IMG/VR virus record: IMGVR_UViG_3300027782_000068
Coordinates: 1 to 64,000 of that record
Reading direction: 5' to 3' (one strand)
DNA: 64,000 nucleotides
Origin: a virus
Shown here: in pieces, positions 49,302 through 58,569 of the stretch
How the letters are laid out: the number at the start of each line of letters is the position of its first letter
How positions within the stretch are numbered: the stretch's first letter is position 1
Program-made: the position numbers and the translations under genes
The notes under the pieces: model-generated
What the model was told of the DNA's origin: nothing
The model's input: only the letters and a program-made list of their open reading frames with translations
Database searches by the model: none

Positions 49302-52193
49302 ATGGCAGTATATCTATCACCTGGTGTATATCCTCGTGAAATAGACCTTTCGCTTGTAGCTTCTAACGCTGGGCCGCTTCGCCCCGCTTTCATCGGTACT
49401 GCTCAACGAGGACCAATAAATACCCCCACGTTTATTTCTGGCGCTGAATCTGCAATCAATACTTTCGGCACACCGTTTGTAGAAAGTTATCTCATGTATG
49501 CGGTTCTTGCATACATGGAAGATGGCGATTCTTGTTATATAATGAGAGTTGGTGTAGAATATTCTACCGCTTTACCAACAAGATTGATAGACATTAGCAT
49601 CGATAACACTCCTAACCGAACGTACGGCTGGGGTCGAATTCCAGTCTTCACTGGAATCGACTACGGTAGAATTAACTTACGTAGGCCAACAGTTGCTGAT
49701 CCCGTTGTATTTCATAATGCCAGCATATCGACACCAATATTCCAAAATGCTACCTCAGAGTCTACTTCTCCCACAACAGAAGCTAGTCTTTCAGTCTCTG
49801 GGACTTATGCCGGTGTCTTGTCAGCTACTTATGTTTTAGAAGTTACTAGTAACACAGATATAAACCCTGCGACCAATTCACATTATAAGATAAACGGTGC
49901 CGACTATCGTGTTGTTGACACTTCTTATGACAGCTCAGATCCGAGCTATCTAGTCGCCGAAGGTACTCTGGTTGATGGTTCGAACACCGGCACTTCTAGC
50001 TCTTTTGTGGTGCAGGGTGCTATACTTTCAGGTATCATCACAGTTAGCGCTGGTCGAATTAGTGCTGGTGATATGTTCCAATTCGAACTAACTCCTAATA
50101 ATAGAAAATTTAGGATCGCTGTCGAAGGCATAGCACATTCATATGATGATGTCATTGGTGCTGGGACTTATGATAATACTGCTGATCTAGTCGATGCTTT
50201 AAATAATGTGCTAGGTACCACTGGCGGCCACGACTTTGTGTTTGTTGCAGCGGTTGATGAATCGGGGGCAGTGGTGCCACAGATAAGATCGACAGCAAAC
50301 GGCGATAGGATTCAAATAGTCAATGGCGAAGCTTGGTCTTTAACGCTTGGAGTCTCGTTGTATCAATATGATATACCACGAGCGCGAGTGATTTCAACCA
50401 AGACTGATCCTTATGACATAACCACCGACAATAACCAATTGGTTTTAAAGATAGTATCTCCTTCTTCGAGCTTTACTATTACCGCAAATCTGGTAGCTGG
50501 TTTAGCCCAGACAGCCGATAATATTGCTGGCCAATTAAATGTCTTTGGTACGGTGGCTGGATTGGATTATTATGAATCCTTTGCTATTAATGTACCGAAC
50601 TCTTCCGGTATGGTAATTGTAATCGCTACTACGCCGAACAACGAATTAGATTCTTTGTTTTTACTAGCTAATTATACTAATATTAAATCTTTACGCTTTA
50701 CTGAAGAAGTCGGTTTGCTTTACCCTTATGGTGGAGCATACCGCGGATTTTCAGACGAACGTGTTCTAATGCCTGTGGAAAGCGATGATCCTACAGTACC
50801 TCTATCATGTGTAACAGATCCTACTTCTGACGAATGTGCCCAAGATGCTGCGTATTATCAGAGCATTGTGGGTTGGTTTGTCGGTACTTCTGCTGGAACG
50901 TGGGTCGGAAAATATGACGCAGTTAGAGACACGTATTCTGGCTTTACGGTCGGTGTACAGCTTGTTAATACTAACAATGCTTCAACAAGCCAGAAATATA
51001 TTATTACTGTTAAAGATTCGTCTGGTTATGCTGTCGATTCCATATCTGATGTTTCATTCGATCCTGCTGATGCTCGTTATATCGCCAATATCATTAACCC
51101 TGGTTCATCGATAGGTGGTAATAATGGCAATGGGACCATAAATTGGATCGAACGTCCTTCCTATGTTGGTGACGGCGAGATCAGGCAACCAGCCTCTTTT
51201 AGCAATAGACAGTTTAGAGGCATGGCTAATGGTATTCCAACCGACCCAGCAGATTCAGCGACATACCTTGATGCTGCAGTCATTGGAAATCCCGCCACAA
51301 GTTCTGGACTTTATGCTTTCCAAAACCCAGAAGCTTTTGATATTATGTTACTTGCTATTCCTGGGTTTAGCTCTGGTGCTGTGATCGGATCTGCGCTGCA
51401 GCTTTGCGAAAATCGAGGCGATGTTTTATTCTTAGTAGATCCTCCAATTGGACTAAGACCACAGCAGGCTATTGATTGGCATAATGGTCTTCTCTATGAT
51501 GACCTTGATCATGCAATTAATAGTTCGTATGGTGCTTTGTATTGGAGTTGGCTAAGAATCTTTGACCAATTCAGCGCTGAAGAACGCTGGGTACCTCCTT
51601 CTGGCCATGTCGCAGGTATTTTCTCAAGGACTGCCCAGAATACTGAAGTTTGGTTTGCACCAGCCGGTCTACGACGTGGTAGGATTCAAACAGCCCTTGC
51701 TGTTGAATACAACCCCACCCAGTCCGAAAGGGATTTGTTATATGGATCTGGTAATAGTGTTAACCCAATTGTTAGCTTCGCTCAGGATGGCATAGTTGTC
51801 TGGGGCCAGCGAACACTTCAACGTTCACCAACTGCTCTCGATAGAGTTAATGTTAGAATGTTAATGATTTATATCAAGAAGAATTTGACCTCCATTTTAC
51901 GACAGTTCATTTTCGAACCTAATGACCGCACTCTTTGGGCGCAGGTTTTTAGTGTAGTAAACCCTTTCCTTTCGGAGATTGCTTCAAGAAGGGGTCTAAC
52001 TGGCTATAAAGTGGTCGTTGATGCATCAAACAATACTCCTGAAAGGATTGACAGGAATGAACTGTGGGTTTCGGTGTTCTTACAACCTACCAAGTCCGTC
52101 GAATTTATTGTTCTAAACATGGCTGTATTGAAGACTGGTGCTTCTTTTGCAGCAGAAGAGTCTTTGGCTGCTGCTGGCCTTGTAACTATCTAA
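49302..52193 (+). CDS. gp18: Tail sheath protein, gp18-like
   Basis: 963 residues. The N-terminus (YLSPGVYPREIDLS, GPLRPAFIGTAQRGPINTPT) and the C-terminal domain (WVPPSGHVAGIFSRT, WFAPAGLRRGRI, NPIVSFAQDGIVVWGQRTL, VNVRMLMIYIKK, FIFEPNDRTLW) are typical of contractile sheaths. Together they form the interlocking core. The middle, about residues 130-620, is a large insertion (T4 gp18 is 659 in all) with Ser/Thr/Gly-rich, beta-type sequence, expected on the outer face of the sheath. It contracts to drive the tube into the cell. AGAGGAG precedes the ATG. Confidence 0.95.
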   Translation: MAVYLSPGVYPREIDLSLVASNAGPLRPAFIGTAQRGPINTPTFISGAESAINTFGTPFVESYLMYAVLAYMEDGDSCYIMRVGVEYSTALPTRLIDISIDNTPNRTYGWGRIPVFTGIDYGRINLRRPTVADPVVFHNASISTPIFQNATSESTSPTTEASLSVSGTYAGVLSATYVLEVTSNTDINPATNSHYKINGADYRVVDTSYDSSDPSYLVAEGTLVDGSNTGTSSSFVVQGAILSGIITVSAGRISAGDMFQFELTPNNRKFRIAVEGIAHSYDDVIGAGTYDNTADLVDALNNVLGTTGGHDFVFVAAVDESGAVVPQIRSTANGDRIQIVNGEAWSLTLGVSLYQYDIPRARVISTKTDPYDITTDNNQLVLKIVSPSSSFTITANLVAGLAQTADNIAGQLNVFGTVAGLDYYESFAINVPNSSGMVIVIATTPNNELDSLFLLANYTNIKSLRFTEEVGLLYPYGGAYRGFSDERVLMPVESDDPTVPLSCVTDPTSDECAQDAAYYQSIVGWFVGTSAGTWVGKYDAVRDTYSGFTVGVQLVNTNNASTSQKYIITVKDSSGYAVDSISDVSFDPADARYIANIINPGSSIGGNNGNGTINWIERPSYVGDGEIRQPASFSNRQFRGMANGIPTDPADSATYLDAAVIGNPATSSGLYAFQNPEAFDIMLLAIPGFSSGAVIGSALQLCENRGDVLFLVDPPIGLRPQQAIDWHNGLLYDDLDHAINSSYGALYWSWLRIFDQFSAEERWVPPSGHVAGIFSRTAQNTEVWFAPAGLRRGRIQTALAVEYNPTQSERDLLYGSGNSVNPIVSFAQDGIVVWGQRTLQRSPTALDRVNVRMLMIYIKKNLTSILRQFIFEPNDRTLWAQVFSVVNPFLSEIASRRGLTGYKVVVDASNNTPERIDRNELWVSVFLQPTKSVEFIVLNMAVLKTGASFAAEESLAAAGLVTI

Positions 52194-52216
52194 AAACATT
52201 CTAAAGGAGATTCATA

Positions 52217-52807
52217 ATGCCAGGATTTAATATTGGACAGATCGGTGGTGGGATGTTTGGAGCAAATTCGCCTTCAAACGTCATGGAAACTAGAAGGACA
52301 TACCGATGGTACTTCGAAACCATCGGCCGAGGCGGGTCAGCTTGGACTCCCAAGGAGCTGTTGGTATTACAAAAAGCCAAGAGACCAACATTTAAATTCT
52401 CTGAACTAGACATGCAGCACCAACAGGAAAAGGCTTATTACGCTGGTAAGCAAGAATGGGAAGCATGTACTTTGACTTGGTATGATGTAGAACAAGATCC
52501 TAATATATCTCAGGGCTTGTATGTTTGGCTAGAGTCAGTTTGTCGCTTGGACACTATTGGCGTAAACCACCCTAAGAATTATAAAAAGACAGCAACCCTT
52601 AAATTGGTTGATGGGGCGGGTAATACCAATGAGCAATGGGATATGTATGGTACTTGGCCAACCAATTTTAATTGGCAAGAACTAGACTATACCGGCGATG
52701 CTATCTTGACTTGCGATGCGACCATGCGATACGATAGAGCTATCCGCAAGTGCGCTAATCCTCAAATTCCTGGTCCTTTGGGCTCGAATTGCTCACAGCC
52801 TAGCTAA
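52217..52807 (+). CDS. gp19: Tail tube protein, gp19-like (paralog 1)
   Basis: 196 residues, start MPGFNIGQIGGGMFG after AAAGGAG. The tube fold is seen in RRTYRWYFETIGRGG, ELLVLQKAKRPTFKFSELDM, ACTLTWYDVEQ and DAILTCDATMRYDRA. It should assemble in hexameric rings inside the sheath. Directly after the sheath gene, as in T4 (18-19). The C-terminal 20 residues are Cys/Pro/Ser-rich and look flexible. Confidence 0.85.
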   Translation: MPGFNIGQIGGGMFGANSPSNVMETRRTYRWYFETIGRGGSAWTPKELLVLQKAKRPTFKFSELDMQHQQEKAYYAGKQEWEACTLTWYDVEQDPNISQGLYVWLESVCRLDTIGVNHPKNYKKTATLKLVDGAGNTNEQWDMYGTWPTNFNWQELDYTGDAILTCDATMRYDRAIRKCANPQIPGPLGSNCSQPS

Positions 52808-52822
52808 AAGGCGTAATATTTT

Positions 52823-53461
52823 ATGCCAGGATTTTATATTCCGATTGAAAAATCGAAGTGTAATGCTGATAAAAGTAATAAAAGTATTGATTATGCAGTT
52901 ACCAACACGCCTAATCACTTATTAGAAACAGCCAGAACTTATCGCTGGCTGTTTGAGTTATTACCTGCTCTTGATGCTCGGGCTTTCAATGGTGCTTTGT
53001 CTTCTGATGCACCAGGAAATCTCTTAATTTATTTAAAAAAGTGTGATAGGCCCACGATGGATTTTGAAGAAATTTCAATCCATAATGGGCCTCGTACTAT
53101 GTATAGGCCTGGTAAATTTAAACACAACCCTATTAAACTAGAATTTAACGAAATATTGGGACCAATATCTTGGACTGACGGTCCTGCTGTTAGAATATAT
53201 GAATGGATGAGAAAATTAGTCTTTAAGTCAGAGCAAAGCATTTATTCTAAATTTAAAGACTATTCATTTGATGCTAAACTAGCGCTATTAGACGGTAAAG
53301 GGCGATACATACATATTTATGAGCTATTCCACTGCTTTCCTTTAAATGTGACACCATCAAATCTTGATTATGAAGCTGATTCTATAGGTAGCGTATCCGT
53401 TACTTTACGCTATTTAGATGTTAAAGAGACCAAAAGTCCAAATATGACAGGTTTTGATTAG
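52823..53461 (+). CDS. Tail tube-like protein (paralog 2)
   Basis: 212 residues, also starting MPGF. TARTYRWLFELLPALDA, YLKKCDRPTMDFEEISIH, IKLEFNEILGP and SVSVTLRYLDV match paralog 1 position by position, so it has the same fold but has diverged a lot. In T4 the baseplate proteins gp48 and gp54 have the tube fold and start the tube; this could be such an initiator ring. It follows paralog 1 by 15 bases. Confidence 0.75.
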   Translation: MPGFYIPIEKSKCNADKSNKSIDYAVTNTPNHLLETARTYRWLFELLPALDARAFNGALSSDAPGNLLIYLKKCDRPTMDFEEISIHNGPRTMYRPGKFKHNPIKLEFNEILGPISWTDGPAVRIYEWMRKLVFKSEQSIYSKFKDYSFDAKLALLDGKGRYIHIYELFHCFPLNVTPSNLDYEADSIGSVSVTLRYLDVKETKSPNMTGFD

Positions 53462-53491
53462 CTAAAGCATGTTATCATAGGAGTAGTAAAA

Positions 53492-54034
53492 TTGCCAGGA
53501 TTTATTATCGGCGACACAAAGCAAAATAAAGCTCCTGTTAACTTTAATTTAAACACTGTTACTGATGAGTATTATACAAATTTCTTTTGGGATGTGTCGA
53601 AAATATTGGATCAGACATTAGAAAACAAGCCAGGCCCTAAATCTTTATTGGCACTTAAAGATTGCAAGCTACCTACGTTTACCGTAGAAGAAGAAAAGGT
53701 TTTAGGCTCTAGTGTCGAATATAAATTCGCCAAGAAAGTAAATTGGGACGATATTTCGATGACTTGGTATGATAACTTCGGCCTATTAAAGATAATGAAA
53801 ATCTGGATGAATTCAGTCTTTACATTTAAATATGGTATGGCTTTGGCATCTTCTTACAAGAAGGAAAGTAAAATATTGGTTTATACGCCGTCTGTTTCTT
53901 CACGCCAGACTTACACTTTAAACCAAAGTTGGCCAAAATCTATAAAATTCGGTGATCTATCATATACTAGCAGTGATATAAAAGTAGTAGAAGCTACCAT
54001 ATCTTACGATTTTGCTCTTTATGCTGAAGATTAA
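53492..54034 (+). CDS. Tail tube-like protein (paralog 3), TTG start
   Basis: 180 residues from a TTG at 53492 (ATAGGAG upstream), chosen because it restores the MPGF start shared by all three paralogs. DEYYTNFFWDVSKILDQ, LKDCKLPTFTVEEEKVL, DISMTWYDNFGLLK and VVEATISYDFALYAE match the tube fold. Likely another ring at the baseplate end of the tube or a minor tube component. TTG starts usually lower expression, which fits a protein needed in few copies. Confidence 0.75.
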   Translation: MPGFIIGDTKQNKAPVNFNLNTVTDEYYTNFFWDVSKILDQTLENKPGPKSLLALKDCKLPTFTVEEEKVLGSSVEYKFAKKVNWDDISMTWYDNFGLLKIMKIWMNSVFTFKYGMALASSYKKESKILVYTPSVSSRQTYTLNQSWPKSIKFGDLSYTSSDIKVVEATISYDFALYAED

Positions 54035-54054
54035 CGAGACAATTCTAGACTGTA

Positions 54055-54063
54055 CATATAATA
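54055..54063 (+). promoter_or_regulatory. Candidate late promoter box CATATAATA
   Basis: Differs by one base from the TATATAATA nonamer. It lies 36 bases before the ATG of the gp26-like gene, in the 65-base gap after the tube genes, inside a five-pair inverted repeat (TGTAC/GTACA). Confidence 0.3.
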
Positions 54064-54099
54064 GTACAAATAGTTCTATCTTATTTTAGGGAAACCGAC

Positions 54100-55107
54100 A
54101 TGGCACAAGAAGAGGATATTCCACTTAGCGGCAGCGCCAAAAGTAAACCAAAACCTGAAAGAGAAGAAGGCGATCAAGATGTAAGGATGGAAGCCCATAA
54201 TCCAGATCTTCAAAACCTACTAGGTGGCGGCAGCAATGAAGAATTTTTACGACAATTAATCGCATTGCCAGAAGATAAGTTAATACCTTGGGAAGAATGT
54301 ACACTGCCCAGCAAAGGGATTTATTATAATTGGCCAGATGGCGTCGTGATGGTTAAAGCCATGGGCCAGACGGCCGAAAAAGTGTTGGCTACGCAACGTT
54401 TAGCGCAGAGCGGCCAGTCTATCGATTACCTCTTTAGAGAATGCTGTAAATTTCCGAACGGTTTCGATCCGGCTGATTTATTGCTTGGTGATAGAGTATT
54501 TCTTCTCTATTTCCTTAGAGGTATCACTCATGGTAATATGTATGAATTTATGATCGGTTGCCCTAGTTGCGATGCTTCATCAACGCATAAATATGACTTG
54601 AATGATTTAGCCAACACGATCGCTTGGGCTGATGCTTCTGTTGGCAGAGAGCCATTTAAGGTAATATTACCATACATGTCTAAAGTAACCAACCGAGAAG
54701 TATTCGTCGGCGTTAGGTTTTTAAGGGCATCCGATGCGAATGAAATTCTTTCGCAAAGAAAATTCAGAAAGCAGGCATATACTAAACCTGGTAATTCAGT
54801 TAGATCCGGAGGTACTCTACCTTCTCAGCGAAATAAACAGAAGATAGACAATAATAATCTTGACGATTCTATAACCGAAAATCTTGAAAAAATGATCACT
54901 AGTGTGATGGGCATCACAGATCAGATCGCAATTCGTTCTTTTGTACAAAAACTTCACTCTACAGACACGTCGACCATACGAGAATGGGTAAGAGAGCATT
55001 CACCCGGTATAGACACTACCGTTATCATCACTTGTCCACATTGTGATCACGAGTTTAAAGCGGAACTACCGATATCTGAAAGCTTTTTTCGCCCAGTTAA
55101 AGCCTGA
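54100..55107 (+). CDS. gp26: gp26-like baseplate hub / assembly protein
   Basis: 335 residues. A charged, disordered N-terminus (about 1-60) precedes a domain with ECTLPSKGIYYNWPDG, SIDYLFRECCKFPNGFDPAD, LLLGDRVFLLYFLRGITHG and IGCPSCDAS, the pattern of the T4 gp26 family. Zinc-type Cys pairs are at 154/157 and 312/315 (CPHCDHEF). The last residues, SESFFRPVKA, lie over a six-T run where a second frame, 83 codons long, continues. T4 gp26 is 208 residues; this one is larger by its N-terminal tail and linker. Confidence 0.75.
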   Translation: MAQEEDIPLSGSAKSKPKPEREEGDQDVRMEAHNPDLQNLLGGGSNEEFLRQLIALPEDKLIPWEECTLPSKGIYYNWPDGVVMVKAMGQTAEKVLATQRLAQSGQSIDYLFRECCKFPNGFDPADLLLGDRVFLLYFLRGITHGNMYEFMIGCPSCDASSTHKYDLNDLANTIAWADASVGREPFKVILPYMSKVTNREVFVGVRFLRASDANEILSQRKFRKQAYTKPGNSVRSGGTLPSQRNKQKIDNNNLDDSITENLEKMITSVMGITDQIAIRSFVQKLHSTDTSTIREWVREHSPGIDTTVIITCPHCDHEFKAELPISESFFRPVKA

Positions 55108-55342
55108 GGAATACGATAAACAATATAGCAACTTGATGGAGCAGCAGTTTATTCTTAAGAGATATGGGAAGCTAACGCTGTTCGAGCAGGCTGCTATGTC
55201 TTCTGAAGATAGACATTGGTGGCTTAAAAGAATACAAGAAGAAAACGAAAAGCAAGCTGAAGCAGAGAAGAAGTCTTCTTCTGGCGCTTCTCGGCCTAGT
55301 ATGCCATCTATGCCTTCAATGCCAAGTATGCCAAGGCGTTAA
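55043..55342 (+). CDS. Overlapping C-terminal extension frame (possible +1 frameshift product)
   Basis: An open frame of up to 99 codons, +1 relative to the gp26-like gene. Its protein-like part begins at FFAQLKPEEYDKQYS and runs through KRYGKLTLFEQAAMS to a coiled, charged segment and an RPSMPSMPSMPSMPRR tail. The GTG at 55043 and the ATG at 55136 both lack a ribosome site. At 55084-55090 the run TTTTTTC lets a Phe tRNA slip from TTT to TTC and enter this frame, joining ...SESFF to AQLKPEEY. Many tail-assembly chaperones upstream of the tape measure use such shifts. Independent internal initiation is the alternative. Confidence 0.6.
   Translation: MITSLKRNYRYLKAFFAQLKPEEYDKQYSNLMEQQFILKRYGKLTLFEQAAMSSEDRHWWLKRIQEENEKQAEAEKKSSSGASRPSMPSMPSMPSMPRR
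55084..55090 (+). promoter_or_regulatory. Candidate +1 programmed frameshift site TTTTTTC
   Basis: In the gp26-like frame the codons are AGC TTT TTT CGC. A +1 slip of the Phe tRNA from TTT (55087-55089) to TTC (55088-55090) improves pairing with a GAA anticodon and opens the downstream frame. The in-frame stop TGA at 55105-55107 is 15 bases beyond. No strong downstream hairpin was seen. Confidence 0.4.
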
Positions 55343-55359
55343 TCTATCAAATATATGAT

Positions 55360-56148
55360 ATGAGCTGCTCATCACTATCAACTGCGTTTCCTAGAATAGC
55401 CGGAAGGCTTGGCCAATACTTAGACCTGAATGTTCAGTTCTATAACTCCGGTCAGCCTACTGAGCCATATCAGATTTCTAAAATAGAAATCTATAAATCA
55501 GAGGTATTAACTTCTAATCTAGCAGCAACAATAGATATTAGCCCAAGAGATTCGACCGAATATCCAGCTCCATTATGTGTTTCTACCGATGTTGTTGGAG
55601 AATACCATTATCCATTTTTGGTACCGGCAGATTTTATCGCACCAGATGTTTATTTCGATGTATGGTATTATACTCCAATAGGAGAATCTGTCACAGCTGG
55701 CACAGATCCGATGCCATTATCGAACCTGAGCTGCTGCCATAGATTCTGGGTATTCCCTGACGCATGGTACTGCAATGATAAGTTACAGACGATAAGATTT
55801 GGATTTGAACCCATAGACCAACAGTTCTATCAGCCAGAACTGCGTACTTTAGAAGTCGGATTGATGCCTCTGCCGTTATATGATTATAACTTTAATCTTG
55901 TAAATCCCTTAATGCCGTTTTTGAGTCCGACAATAACAATTCAGACTCAATTTTGTGAAACTCTGGTAGACAAAGCGGCTTGCCGGATAGGTTTAAGACA
56001 GGGAAGCTATCGCTCTAACCCTTATGTCGTCCAGTATGACGTGAACACTGCTGACTTTCTAAAAGGCACATATCAGTACCAAATCACTTTAAATCTTCCC
56101 GATGGCTCCTCTAGAGTGAGCAGAAAATTCATCCTAGTGATAAATTAG
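55360..56148 (+). CDS. Putative virion structural protein
   Basis: 262 residues, beta-rich, with many Cys, Tyr and Pro (LSCCHRFWVFPDAWYCND; TIQTQFCETLVDKAACRIGL). It looks like two Ig-like strand sets; the C-terminal GTYQYQITLNLPDGSSRVS is Ig-like. No family recognised. Placed between the gp26-like gene and the primase, probably a tail or baseplate decoration protein. The disulphide potential suggests exposure outside the cell. Confidence 0.65.
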   Translation: MSCSSLSTAFPRIAGRLGQYLDLNVQFYNSGQPTEPYQISKIEIYKSEVLTSNLAATIDISPRDSTEYPAPLCVSTDVVGEYHYPFLVPADFIAPDVYFDVWYYTPIGESVTAGTDPMPLSNLSCCHRFWVFPDAWYCNDKLQTIRFGFEPIDQQFYQPELRTLEVGLMPLPLYDYNFNLVNPLMPFLSPTITIQTQFCETLVDKAACRIGLRQGSYRSNPYVVQYDVNTADFLKGTYQYQITLNLPDGSSRVSRKFILVIN

Positions 56149-56168
56149 TATTATTTATCGGGGTGAAT

Positions 56169-57212
56169 ATGAAAAAATGGGACCTTCCAGCTGAAAAGAT
56201 TATAGAATATATTAAAAAAAATCACGTCTATAAGGTAAGACGTGAAGGCGAAGAATATATAATATGCAATCCTCTGAACGATGATATCGGATTTCATTTT
56301 AACATAAATCCGAAAAAAGGTATATGTCATGACTGGCGTGGAGATGAAACTTGGGCAGGCCAAGCTAATCCTAAAAGCGGTAAACGAAACGTTTCTTTTT
56401 TGAATTTTATAAGACTTGTAAGACATTGCAGTTTTGAAGAAGCATATCGGCTGATTGCTGGGATTAGGCCCGGCTTATCAGTTGTAGAACCTTCTGGTCC
56501 TGAAATAATAGAAGACCAGATTCAATTACCAACCGGTTCATCGATTATAAATGAGCACGGCTCTACATTAATGACATCTATCTTGATGTGGCTGATTAGA
56601 AGAGGGTATAACCAAGAAGATGTCGAGCATCAAGCATTGCACCACTGCGGCAACGACGTGCTTTGGCCTTACTTCGAATTTGGCGAAATGGTATATTGGC
56701 AATCACGTTCCTTTATAAATAAAACATTTCGCTTCCCAGACCGCAATATTTATAAAGAAGGAAAATTGGTCGGCGTTAATAATGTTTCAAAGGGTGATTT
56801 TCTTTTTGGTTTTGATGATGTGGCTCATAATGGTCGATGCTTTATCACTGAATCGATTTTTGATAAAAATAGTATCGGCCTTGGCGCTATTGCTAGCGGC
56901 GGGGCAGCATTGACTGATAATCAATGCAAAAAGCTAAGGTTAACAGGGTCCAAGGAAGTAGTCTTGACGCCTGATAATGACAAGGCTGGCTTGCAAAGCA
57001 TAATTCAGAATTATAATAAAATAAGACCATATGTGAATGATATATATTATGTGGTGCCGCCCAAGAATAGTAATGGAAAAAATATTAAGGACTGGAACGA
57101 GTTAATTACAGAGGCCGGTCTAGGGCGGGAAGACATTATAAAATATATTGACAATAATTTAGTGAAAATCGATGAAAACGCATTGATTAGACTAAAGATA
57201 AAGGCTCGATAA
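56169..57212 (+). CDS. Toprim-containing DNA primase-like protein
   Basis: 347 residues from the ATG at 56169 (GGGG upstream; a GTG at 56163 is possible). The N-terminal part (IGFHFNINPKKGICHDWRGD) resembles the start of primases with a degenerate zinc domain. The Toprim core is RCFITESIFDKNSIG (acidic Glu), ASGGAALTDNQ and VVLTPDNDKAG (DxD), with KNIKDWNELI at the end. It should make primers or be a primase-like nuclease. It is the only replication gene inside the tail cluster; start and stop abut tail genes. Its last base is the first base of the next start codon. Confidence 0.8.
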   Translation: MKKWDLPAEKIIEYIKKNHVYKVRREGEEYIICNPLNDDIGFHFNINPKKGICHDWRGDETWAGQANPKSGKRNVSFLNFIRLVRHCSFEEAYRLIAGIRPGLSVVEPSGPEIIEDQIQLPTGSSIINEHGSTLMTSILMWLIRRGYNQEDVEHQALHHCGNDVLWPYFEFGEMVYWQSRSFINKTFRFPDRNIYKEGKLVGVNNVSKGDFLFGFDDVAHNGRCFITESIFDKNSIGLGAIASGGAALTDNQCKKLRLTGSKEVVLTPDNDKAGLQSIIQNYNKIRPYVNDIYYVVPPKNSNGKNIKDWNELITEAGLGREDIIKYIDNNLVKIDENALIRLKIKAR

Positions 57213-58555
57213 TGGCATTTACACCGAAGATGACCGGTATTATAGTCCTCGATTTGACTATACCACCTTATGTAAATGAAAATATAGGTCCTGGAGTTAC
57301 AGAAATATTTTTTTCCGGCGCATATAATGGTGGTCTGCAATTACGATTTTCTATGTATGATACCAATCTAGAGCGTTGGGACGCTTTTTATAAAAATGTT
57401 TGGTATCCAAAAAAGCTAAAAGAAGAGATTAAAGTCCATTTTAAAATAGCATATGCAAAGGGTGTTTATCCCGAAACTTCGACTAGGAAGATTCAATTAT
57501 TATTGACTAAAGCTAATGTTAGAGCGCGAGGTGGTTTTGGCGGCATTATCATTGATTTTGAAGCGATAACCACTGCTGATTATCAACTAGCTTATGCTGG
57601 CGCAAGTGGGAAAGCTTATAAGGGAAAGATATCAAAAGCAATAGAAAAAGTAATTGCAGAAAATACTTCAATACCATACAAAGTAACACCGACGCTTGAT
57701 AACGATGAAAATTATTGGTATATGATGCGACAGCGCCCGACCCGATTCATCAGGCAGTTGATGGAGATGGGCACGATGTTTACAAAGTCCAAGACTCAGA
57801 TGGTATATGGGGTTAAAGAATACGCGCCTGTTGAAGGCATACCACCTCTAATCAATATCTGTCCTCAAGGCGAATTTAAGCCAAAGCCTTTAGGAATTTA
57901 TAAGAACGCTGATATCTTTGAGATATATGCTATTGGTAACGAAGATTTTATAGCGATGATTAATAAGTTAGCAAGTAGTGGCATAAGTACTACTACTGGA
58001 GAATACATAGACATAAAGAGTGATCCTAAGGAATTATATTGTATTGTCAAAGACATTAATACTTCATCCAAAATAACTGCCGGCTATCCCACCCCGCATG
58101 GGCCAATCAAGCAAAATGATGCGGTTGGATTTCTGAAGGGTACTTCAGCCAGCAGAACACCACCAGAACTTTATAACGATGGTTCGACTGGTTTTATGTA
58201 TAGGGATTATATAAGAAATAGAGCTACAAATCTTTACTTGAACGGTGCATATAATTTAATACACGCCAGATTTGATTTTCCCGGAGCAGGATTGATAGAT
58301 AATACTATCGGCCTTGGCACTGATACCGTTTACATAGAATACGTGAGGCCAGCAAATTCTGCTGGCGTAGTACCAGCAGACCTTGTCTTAGATCAATCAG
58401 ACGGTCCAGATCAATTCCACAATTGGACTGGTAATTGGACACTAATGGGTTTTGAGCACCGTTGGAATATCGACACCAAAGAGTGGAGAACTATCTTTGA
58501 TGTCTGTCGATTCACCACAGACACGGCTTCAGTTAGATTCTCAGCTAAAGAATAA
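57212..58555 (+). CDS. Probable baseplate hub protein
   Basis: 447 residues. A beta-rich N-terminus (GVTEIFFSGAYNGGLQLRFS) is followed by KISKAIEKVIAENTSIPYKV and YMMRQRPTRFIRQLMEMGT, the pattern seen in gpD/gp27-like hub proteins where a short helical pair sits between two barrel domains. The C-terminus ends WTGNWTLMGFEHRWNIDTKE. It lies directly before the tape-measure gene, the usual place for a hub or tail-tip gene. Assignment by pattern and position, not by a strong family match. Confidence 0.5.
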   Translation: MAFTPKMTGIIVLDLTIPPYVNENIGPGVTEIFFSGAYNGGLQLRFSMYDTNLERWDAFYKNVWYPKKLKEEIKVHFKIAYAKGVYPETSTRKIQLLLTKANVRARGGFGGIIIDFEAITTADYQLAYAGASGKAYKGKISKAIEKVIAENTSIPYKVTPTLDNDENYWYMMRQRPTRFIRQLMEMGTMFTKSKTQMVYGVKEYAPVEGIPPLINICPQGEFKPKPLGIYKNADIFEIYAIGNEDFIAMINKLASSGISTTTGEYIDIKSDPKELYCIVKDINTSSKITAGYPTPHGPIKQNDAVGFLKGTSASRTPPELYNDGSTGFMYRDYIRNRATNLYLNGAYNLIHARFDFPGAGLIDNTIGLGTDTVYIEYVRPANSAGVVPADLVLDQSDGPDQFHNWTGNWTLMGFEHRWNIDTKEWRTIFDVCRFTTDTASVRFSAKE

Positions 58556-58569
58556 TATTCCCCATCGAA

